Assembly (NCBI GenBank): GCA_031002005.1
Contig: CM061921.1
Location: 130,246,036-130,310,035, forward strand
DNA length: 64,000 nt
Direction of reading: 5' to 3'
Source of the DNA: Vandiemenella viatica
Lineage: Eukaryota; Arthropoda; Insecta; Orthoptera; Morabidae
The notes under the pieces are model-generated. The model saw only the letters and a program-made list of their open reading frames with translations. It searched no databases and was not told where the DNA came from. This document shows positions 57,063 to 64,000 of this stretch, in pieces; position 1 is the stretch's first letter, and each line of letters starts with the position of its first letter. Made by a program: the position numbers and the translations under genes.

Positions 57063-58458
57063 TTAGACCGTTATGTTGTTACTGGCGACAAAGTTGTACA
57101 AAAGCCGGTATACTTTTATGTTATTTGAGGCTAGTAGGGTTGGTGTTGATGTAGGCAATTGCTGTCCCTCCCTTACCAAGGCACTTATGAGGGTGTCGCT
57201 AGCCACAGTATATTTGCAGCAGCCAAAAAATATGTGATCTGGGGTTTCATCTTGATTGCTGGCACAGTCACAGGTCGGGTTATCAACTAGGTTCAGGCGA
57301 TGGAGGTGTTGACGCCAGCGCCCGTGATTTGTTCTCAGGCGGAAGATCGTTGTAATTAATTTTTTGGGAAATTTGCTATTTTCAAACCACGGTTTGGTAG
57401 GAATATATTGTTGTACGGATTTGTAAAATCTACCTTTTGTCTGCGCTTCTGTCTTCCAGTCTACCTCCCAAACAGTCGTCAGTTTGTTTTTGAAATAACT
57501 AAAGTGATCGGAGTAGGGAACATCAAGGTGTTTCACCTCACCATTATAGGCTGCTTCCTTGGCAAGCGCATCTGCTGTTTCGTTTCCCACTACCCCACAA
57601 TGTGCTTTAATCCACGCCATGGTGACTGGCTGGCCCCTTTTCTCTAGTATGGATATCCAGTTTATAATTTCGAGGGCCACAGGATTTGGATGGGTGGTAG
57701 TTGTGTGGTGCTGTAGGAGCTGCATTGCTGACATTGAGTCGGAGAGGATAACAACTGGTTTACGTTCGGAGTGGCTGGCATTCCGTAAGGCTTCTAAGAT
57801 CGCCCGTTAGTTCCGCTGTCAGTATGCTTGCGGACAGAGGTAGCTTGTATTTCCCGCACCTGTTTGTGAATGTTTCAACGAATCCACATCCTACCGCGTC
57901 TGCGAACTTAGATCCATCAGTGTAATATGTTAAAGGTTCTCCCCACTGCACTCTGAGCTGTGCCAATGTTGTAGTGATAGCATGTGAGTTTCTTTGTTGG
58001 CAGAGGTCTAACTGTATGTTTAATTCTTTTATAAGATTATTATAGTTTGTGGTGTAACATCCTATATGCCATGACTTAGTGATTTGCTTCTGTAGTGGTT
58101 GTACGTCGATATAGGCTGCTACTATGCATGGCATTGTCCTGTTGAACCAGTATCTGCTAGTGACGCAGTGCAGCATCAGCTGAGAGATTTTCTCAGTCAA
58201 TTCGCTTTCTAGGAATTGCGACCACTTCAGAAGTGCTTTCGTTGCGAGGTATTGCCTTCTAAGGTGCAATGGCGGCTCCTTAGCTTCTACCAGCAAAGAG
58301 TTAGTAGGAGTCGAACCCATGGCCCCAAGACAGGAACGCAGAATTTTATATTGTAGTCTATTGAGTGTGGATAGCGTGTTGTCTGACGCCGATCCAAAAA
58401 AGATACACCCGTAGTCTAGGATGGGTCGTACGAGCAGCCCTGTAGAGGTGTATTGCAA
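57063..58458 (-). pseudogene. I-type LINE ORF2, connection and RNase H domain
   Basis: The first block (57760-58458) has RPILDYGCIFFGSAS, then LTYYTDGSKFADAVGCGFVE with the first RNase H Asp, and TAEL with the Glu. A one-base shift near 57810 moves the rest to another frame (57063-57734), with DSMSAMQLLQ (next Asp just before), WIKAHCGVVGNETADALAKE, and a terminal CDCASNQDETPDHIFFGC motif. Stop at 57063. The catalytic D, E, D and the HxGxxGNExAD signature are all present. Confidence 0.85.
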
Positions 58459-59505
58459 CTGGGGGTTCGGTGCCCCACCATACTCCTGTTGTGGCTCGTA
58501 TTACATTGTATGATGCTTCACATTTGGTAAGTATGTTCCTTATATGGGCCGACCATTTCAATTTATTGTCAATAATTAAGCCAAGGTACTTGACGTGGGG
58601 CTTAACTGGGCAAGTATATGGGCCTATTTGTATGCTCGTCATGGTAGGTATTCTGTGTCTAGTAAAGATGCAGGCGGCTGTTTTGTGAGTGGATATCTCC
58701 ATACCGTTGTTCAAAAGCCAGCTTTGTAGTCTTTGTAGTGTCCTGCTTAACCTTCTTATACACTCCTCGATTGAGTCCGCTTCGGTATAAATGCAAAGGT
58801 CGTCTGCATACTGTAATAGTGTAGCTTCTCCTTGGGTTATCAGATGCAAGTCAGCCGTGTAAATATTGAACAGAAACGGGGCCAGGATCGAACCTTGGGG
58901 CAGACCTTTATTGACACATCGAGGGCCCAAAATTTTTCCATTTTTCTTGACAATTAGCCACCTATTCCGCAGCAGTGTGTACAATTGCGTCACGAATCTT
59001 CGGGGAACCCCGATTTTTATCATCTTCTTCACTAGTATCGGCAATACTACGTTGTCATACGCGTTTTTTAAGTCCATGAACACCGCAACCATGTATTTGT
59101 TTCTACTAAGAGATAGCTGAGTGTCAACCAGCAAGTGGGCGAGTGTTTCTAGTAGTTCCTGTGCCTTTCCTGAACCCCAACTGAAGACGTGGTAGGAGCG
59201 AGTGATTTTCAAACCACCATTCAAGCCGTGATTTAATCAGTTTTTCTAGACATTTGTACACACACGATAGTAATGTGATTGGTCTATAGGATGTTGGTTT
59301 GTCGGGACTCAAGGATGGTTTCTTTACGGCAACTATTCTTGCTGTCTTCATTTCTGTTATTTCTATGCTCTTTAACTTGATTAAGTATCTCTAAGAGCAA
59401 CAGTTTGGGAGTGAGAGGGAGATTGCCAAGCATTGGATAGGCAATGTTATCTGGACCGGGGGCTGTTCCTTTACCTCCATGATAATGCCCGGTTAAGTTC
59501 TTCAA
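58358..59505 (-). pseudogene. I-type LINE ORF2, reverse transcriptase
   Basis: Spread over three frames: GTAPGPDNIAYPML (59284-59505), then KPTSYRPITLLSCVYKCLEK (59124-59351), then 58358-59224 with AVFMDLKNAYDNV, NKGLPQGSILAPFLFNIYT and the catalytic box LQYADDLCIY, both aspartates kept, then HVKYLGLIIDNKLKW. The order and motifs are complete for a LINE RT, and at least three one-base shifts separate the blocks. Confidence 0.85.
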
Positions 59506-59790
59506 CGACGAATGGTTGCATAAGAAATTTGCAGTGGCTGTTATCGTTGTTGTCCCATGGTGAAACAGACCGCTCCACCCATGGAGGCGCTAACGACATT
59601 AGGATTTCTTCCAGAACGGCTTCCGTTGGTTCTACCTCGGGTTCGGATGTCTGCTGAGATCTTTTAAATGTTCTAATTTTCTCCCATAGTCTTCTTAGGG
59701 GCATGTCTTTATTTAGAGTGGAGCATAATTCTTTCCAGGCCATTCTCTTTTTTTCTTTGAAAAGACGTTTGGCTTTTGCTTGGATCTTAT

Positions 59791-60765
59791 TTAGGGCGAG
59801 GAAGTTACTATCTGTTGCCGACCTCCGATATTTGCGTAATGCTTCCTTTCTTTCTTCCAACATCTGCTGACAATCTTCATCCCACCACACGGTGTTTGTA
59901 TGTTTCCGTGTAGTGAAGGGGCGCGTAACTGGAAGGCGAAAGAAGCCGCGTTTTCAATTTTTTCTACAAAGTTGTGATAGTCCCTCTCTACATCACCGCT
60001 CATTTCAAAATCTGCAAATTCTTGTGTTGCTGCTTCTCTATACCGCTGCCAGTTTGCTTTTCTTATATTCCATTTATAGTTTGGATATCTCATCGATTGC
60101 TGTTGTTTTGAGTTTGGGAAGGACAGCAATAGTGGCAAGTGGTCTGAGCCAAGGGGATGTTGAATTACAGACCAGTCTGTGCCCAAGGCGATGTTTGGTG
60201 ACGCAAGGGTGATATCCACAGCGGAAGGAGATTCTGTTGGTCTGCTGATTCTTGTTGGTGACCCGTCATTAAGTAGTATTAAATTACTGTCTTCCATTAA
60301 TTGTACTATATCCCTACCCAGTCTATCTTCTGTAGAGCAGCCCCATATTGGGTGGTGGGCGTTTAGATCTCCGGTGACAATTAACGGATTATTAATCTGT
60401 CTGAAAATGTATTGAAGATCTTCTTTGGATAGCGGTATACCAGGAGACTTGTACATGACCAGAACTGTACAACGCTGGCCTCTGAAAGAGGTTTCAATTG
60501 CACAACATTCTATATTGATTCCTCGTAAATCCAATGAGACTTTGGTGAAGTGTCTATTGGAATGTACTAGGATGGCTACGCCACCGAACCCGTCCTCTCG
60601 GTCGTGGCGAATAATATTATAGCCTGGAAATGTGAATCTCTCCTCGGGTTTTAGCCATGTTTCCGTCACAGTGCAGATGGGGATAGCATTTTCTTGCAAA
60701 AACTGCATAAGGCTTTCCTTGTTGGACCTAATAGACCGTGCGTTCCACTGCAAAATCTTCTCCAT
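59791..60765 (-). pseudogene. I-type LINE ORF2, endonuclease
   Basis: 324 codons from MEKILQWNARSI. AP-endonuclease motifs in order: WNARSIRSNK (N), TVTETWLKP (catalytic E), GGVAILV, VTGDLNAHHPIWG, and PLGSDHLPLLL (catalytic SDH). All are intact. The last ~35 residues are out of frame: the real protein continues in another frame (VWWDEDCQQMLEERKEALRK, 59471-59890), so a shift lies near 59930. Confidence 0.85.
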
Positions 60766-61663
60766 TATCCTGAGAGGTTAACACTCTTTCTTCCTCTGTA
60801 CCGTGCAGGTTGCTTGTGGATTCTATAATCCTACTAATATTATCCCTTATTGCGTCGATTGGGAGTGTCCCTCCTCCAGATTGTATCTGCTGTAGCAGCA
60901 TGGTAATGAAATTAAGCATTATTTCTATTAAGCGATGCCTGTCTGATGTGGCTGGAGGATCCTCCATGTTATTGACGGTGCTGGTTAAATTACTCTGTAA
61001 GGGCACCGTTGGTCTTTGGCTAGGAATGTGATATTGCTGGTAATCTTTCCAGTTATTTGTATTGCTATGTGTCGTGATCTGTTGAGGTCGGACGACTTTT
61101 GAATTAATTCCCGGAGGTACCATGTTGTCTCGTCTGAGTGGGACTGGGTTTGTCCCATGCAGTGGCTTGGACTGATTATTCTGCGGGGTTGTCCTCATGG
61201 GGAACAGCGACATGTTCTGTTGTCTAGACAGTACCGGAGATTGGGAGACAATCTGTGGAGGGGTTGCTGCCGCCCTTGTGTATGGCCTATTATCAAATGA
61301 GGCTAGCTGGTAGGTTGGTTGTTGGTAGTTGTTGACAGGAAAAGAGTGCATGACCGGCAGAGGCGGAAATTCAGTTGGACTATTGTACTGCAAGTTGATG
61401 TTGGCTGCAGCTTGAGCGTAGGGTCTATTCTCATGTATAGCTGTGGCCTCGCTATAGCTGACATTATTCAACGCCATATATTGCTTTATGGCTCTCGTCT
61501 TCTGATATACGGGACACAGTCGATCTGTGGCTAAGTGTTGGCCAGAGCACAGAGCACACTTAGGTTGGGACGTTTTAGGACATGACTCAATGCTATGATC
61601 GGATGCACAAAAACCACAACGCGTTTGGCTTCGGCACTGATTGCTCCCATGACCGAAACGCAA
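60728..61663 (-). pseudogene. I-type LINE ORF1, zinc-knuckle and C-terminal part
   Basis: The frame is actually open from about 61810. It contains three zinc knuckles: CYKCLRFGHGSNQC (CX2CX4HX4C, partly before the ATG-defined start), CGFCASDHSIESC and CALCSGQHLATDRLC. This is the usual Gag-like tail that binds the element RNA. A long Q/N/P-rich region follows. It stops at 60728, overlapping the ORF2 start by 38 bp, a common arrangement for re-initiation in two-ORF LINEs. Confidence 0.8.
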
Positions 61664-61796
61664 GCATTTGTAACACTGGGTAACTGATGGGATATAAACC
61701 TCAACATTACAGCGAACCCCGTGGATGTAGACAAATTTAGGCAGCAGCTGAGATTTAAATGTTAATACACATACGGGAAGTGGTGTAAGTTCCTGT

Positions 61797-62663
61797 TTAC
61801 CTTGTTTTACAACTTTTTTTATTGAACCGTCGGATACCTACTACTTGGGCCTCACATTCTATCACTGAGAGTATTTCTATGTCACTCAGGGAGATGTCCA
61901 CGTTCCTAATTACACCCTGTTTGTGTACCATGAACTTTGGGATGTAAGCCACCATATTGTTTCTAGCGAAGACTTCCGATGTTACGAGGCTATTTGCCGC
62001 CGCACTACTGTTTGTTTCAATTTTTATTCTATTACGACCAGAACTCGTGATGTTCAAAAGATGATTTGATCTTAGGATACCTTGCTCACGTAGTAGCTTT
62101 CCTATAACCATTGGATGTAACCGGCCTATGTTCTTCTCCTTCCCCTCTACAAAAACTATAAATGGGCCGTTATCGCTTGCGTCGTACCTGTAGCTTGATG
62201 TATTCTGCTGCGCGTCCTGTAGACTGCTGCCGGAAATGGAGGGTGCAGTTGCCGCTTGTGTTGCTGTTGTTGCTGGTACTACTGGTGCTACTGGAGTTGC
62301 TGACGTTGTTGGTGTCGTGTTGACAGTAGACATCGGCTGCTGAGCTGCTGAATGTATCGCTGAGAGCCGTGCGACTTTCTCTGCTGCATGGGTTGATTTT
62401 CTTACATCTTCTTCTGTTGGTACCTGGCGTTTAGCAGGCTTGTTACTTATGCTTTGGCTACCAAGCATGGGATCGTCTGGTACCACACTGTACTGATAAT
62501 TCACAGTCTCGGTTGGAATGGCTTCATCAGTTTGTTGGTTGCTGACTGTGTTCAACGCGGCTGCAATTACCGACCCGGTTGGCGTGCCACTATGATTTTC
62601 AAGTTCTGATGTGTGGTCCTGAAGGCCACAAGTTCCACCTTCGCCGTACATCCCACCGAACAT
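61797..62663 (-). pseudogene. I-type LINE ORF1, N-terminal part
   Basis: 288 codons from the first ATG (MFGGMYGEGG). The first ~170 residues are of low complexity (runs of A, T, S and P). Then comes a structured segment (GPFIVFVEGKEKNIGRLHPM, then RIKIETNSSAAANSL and SDIEILSVIECEAQVVGIRR) resembling the RRM-like region of LINE nucleocapsid proteins. The frame ends at FNKKSCKTR because of a shift in a run of seven A (about 61811-61817). In the next frame the protein continues as VVKQGKQELTPLPVCVLTF. Confidence 0.75.
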
Positions 62664-62969
62664 TGTGGGTGACGGTCACACGGACTAGTATGTTAGATGA
62701 GCACGATTACCAATCGATTATTTTCACCTAGAACACAGTATATTGTATTTCTTGGTAAACTATTACGTCTACCACACACACACTACTTGTTTACCGCGAC
62801 CGTTTAGCTAGCTTCGGTTATAACTTCACCAGGAAACGTAAACTACCAGGAAGTTGTTGCTCCGAGAGCTCGCTACAGACTGAATTCAGAATGTTCCGCG
62901 CTGCGTAGATTGACTGTTCAGAGTCTGCTCCGCCACAAGAACCGTGTCCGAGATTCACGTTGCGATTCA

Positions 62970-63155
62970 GTCTTTTTTTTTAATGGTAAGGAATTCGGAA
63001 ATGGCCTTTTTGAAGGAAGCATCCGGACATTCGCCTGGAGTGATTTGGGGAAACCATGGAAAATCCAAATCTGAATGCCCGGAGGGGGGATTCGAACCCG
63101 CGTCCTCCCGAATGCGAGGCCTGAGGATTTCCTTTCACCCACCATGCTCTATCAC
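62970..63155 (-). mobile_element. SINE family 1 copy
   Basis: cattcgcctggagtgatttg (near 63029), gggggattcgaacccgcgtc (near 63084) and cacccaccatgctct at the head end (63138). The tail side is truncated at about 62970 in a T-run (62971-62980). Confidence 0.8.
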
Positions 63156-63865
63156 AGAATTCTCACAGTTACTCAATAAAGAGGGCGACGGCTGCAGAAA
63201 AACCTAATTAACCCACAGAAAGACTTGCCAAAATACCTTGAAGTAAAATAAAATTGCTGTTTGTATACAACCTCAACACTTCTTTCAACTGAAGGATGAA
63301 ACAGTTTACACCATGATATCAGTAAAAGTGATACCAGCATATTAAATACTTTTCCAAAACCAACAATTGATGTAATGGTTAACTTTGCTATCATTCGGTG
63401 TCATCAAGTCTTCTGGCTCTTTAAATCTCTGCAATCGAATAATTAATTGAAATATAAGTGTGGAATTAACGACAGAAGTTAGGATGCACATATTCCCTTG
63501 TGAAAACTAACCATGCTATTGATTTCTGTAAGTGGAATCGGGGAAAATCTGATTATCTGTGGATCTGTTAGCTTGGTCCATTTAACACACAGGTTCTGCT
63601 CTGAAGAAAGGTTAATTCTTAATACTACAAGGCATGTTCCTAAACATAAAATGTACTATGTCTACGGATTATTTGGTATTCAACGAATAAAAAAATAATA
63701 AAACGCGAAGCTGTACTCTTGATTCAAGGACTGAAACCTGTGCAATCTACAATTTTATCATGAAGGAGTGGCTGCACCTAAGAACGTTTTGTTAGGAGGA
63801 AACCTCTCAAAACAGATGGGTGGACGAAGAAATTAATGGCGGTCGATGGTTTTTTTTTTTTTTCG
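63156..63865. other. No gene recognised
   Basis: AT-rich sequence. The part near 63780-63865 may be a diverged extension of the FB2 repeat family (ttaatggcgg then a T-run, as in the right arm near 15893). Confidence 0.4.
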
Positions 63866-64000
63866 TGGGGGCCCGACCAGTATAATACATGAGACTCCAG
63901 GTAGGGTCGGGGTGGCCGGCCGGCTGCGGGGGTATATGAGATTTATTCAAGTCAGTGGGCGGGCTCCGTATTCAACATCACATAACGTTAAAACTAGTAT
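63866..64000 (+). repeat. Third copy of the FB2 repeat family (partial)
   Basis: cccgaccagtataatacatg, then ggtggccggccggctg and cgtattcaacatcacataac, match 15967-16095 (right FB2 arm) in the same orientation with about ten differences. The window ends inside it. Confidence 0.85.

Larger units (their letters stand above)
56599..62881 (-). mobile_element. Full-length I-type LINE with 14-bp TSD
   Basis: A 6.3-kb minus-strand element with a 5' leader (62664-62881), ORF1 with zinc knuckles, ORF2 with endonuclease, RT and RNase H, a 3' UTR, and a poly(A) tail seen as the T-run from 56599 to about 56621. The perfect 14-bp repeat gaattcagaatgtt at 56585-56598 and 62882-62895 is the target-site duplication. 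An RNase H domain places it among I/LOA-like clades rather than jockey or RTE. At least six frameshifts disrupt the ORFs, although no domain is lost, so it is a recently inactivated or error-containing copy. Confidence 0.92.

Overview
The window reads as nuclear DNA of an animal with a large, repeat-rich genome, most probably an insect. Nothing is organised like a bacterial or viral genome: there are no operons, and spliced exons lie in kilobase-scale introns. Almost all coding capacity is transposons at various stages of decay. The transposon mix (mariner, Tc1, piggyBac, copia, RTE, jockey-like and I-type LINEs, tRNA-derived SINEs) fits an arthropod. The SINE resembles types I associate with polyneopteran insects, but I cannot confirm the order. 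Two gaps of exactly 1000 N (20481-21480 and 46485-47484) show a scaffolded assembly.

Host gene. I recognise only one: two minus-strand exons (41521-41688, then 22524-22731) of a host cell factor (HCF/HCFC1-like) protein. They encode consecutive parts of its C-terminal fibronectin type III domain and are joined in phase 0 across an intron of about 18.8 kb. The gene's other exons are not visible here.

Layout. 1-7270: a SINE with an 11-bp target-site duplication (TSD), a fold-back DDE transposon (726-1801), two possible LTR fragments and LINE remnants. 7271-17164: a very large inverted repeat (arms about 2.5 and 2.3 kb) whose spacer holds a full-length RTE-type LINE. 17168-22323: a second, more diverged inverted repeat enclosing a piggyBac remnant and a gap. 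22524-41688: the HCF exons and intron. The intron carries an 8.5-kb LTR element (25223-33719) with 1.7-kb LTRs that encodes no polymerase but an unrecognised basic protein. It also holds jockey-like, RTE-like and PIF1-helicase fragments. 41985-46484: a LINE remnant and a Tc1 element that is one near-complete hairpin (44077-45489). 47485-55540: a mariner-containing inverted duplication with a SINE in each arm, and a young copia element (48860-53390) inside the left SINE. 56599-62881: a full-length I-type LINE with a 14-bp TSD. 62970-64000: a SINE and a third copy of the 7.3-17.2 kb repeat family, cut by the window edge.

Theme. Five independent inverted-duplication (fold-back) structures occur in 64 kb, built from at least three different DNA-transposon families. 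Nesting gives relative ages, for example mariner, then SINE, then inverted duplication, then copia. The most novel candidates are the polymerase-less LTR element with its unknown protein, and the repeated production of long hairpins. Every assignment rests on reading motifs by eye; no database search was possible.
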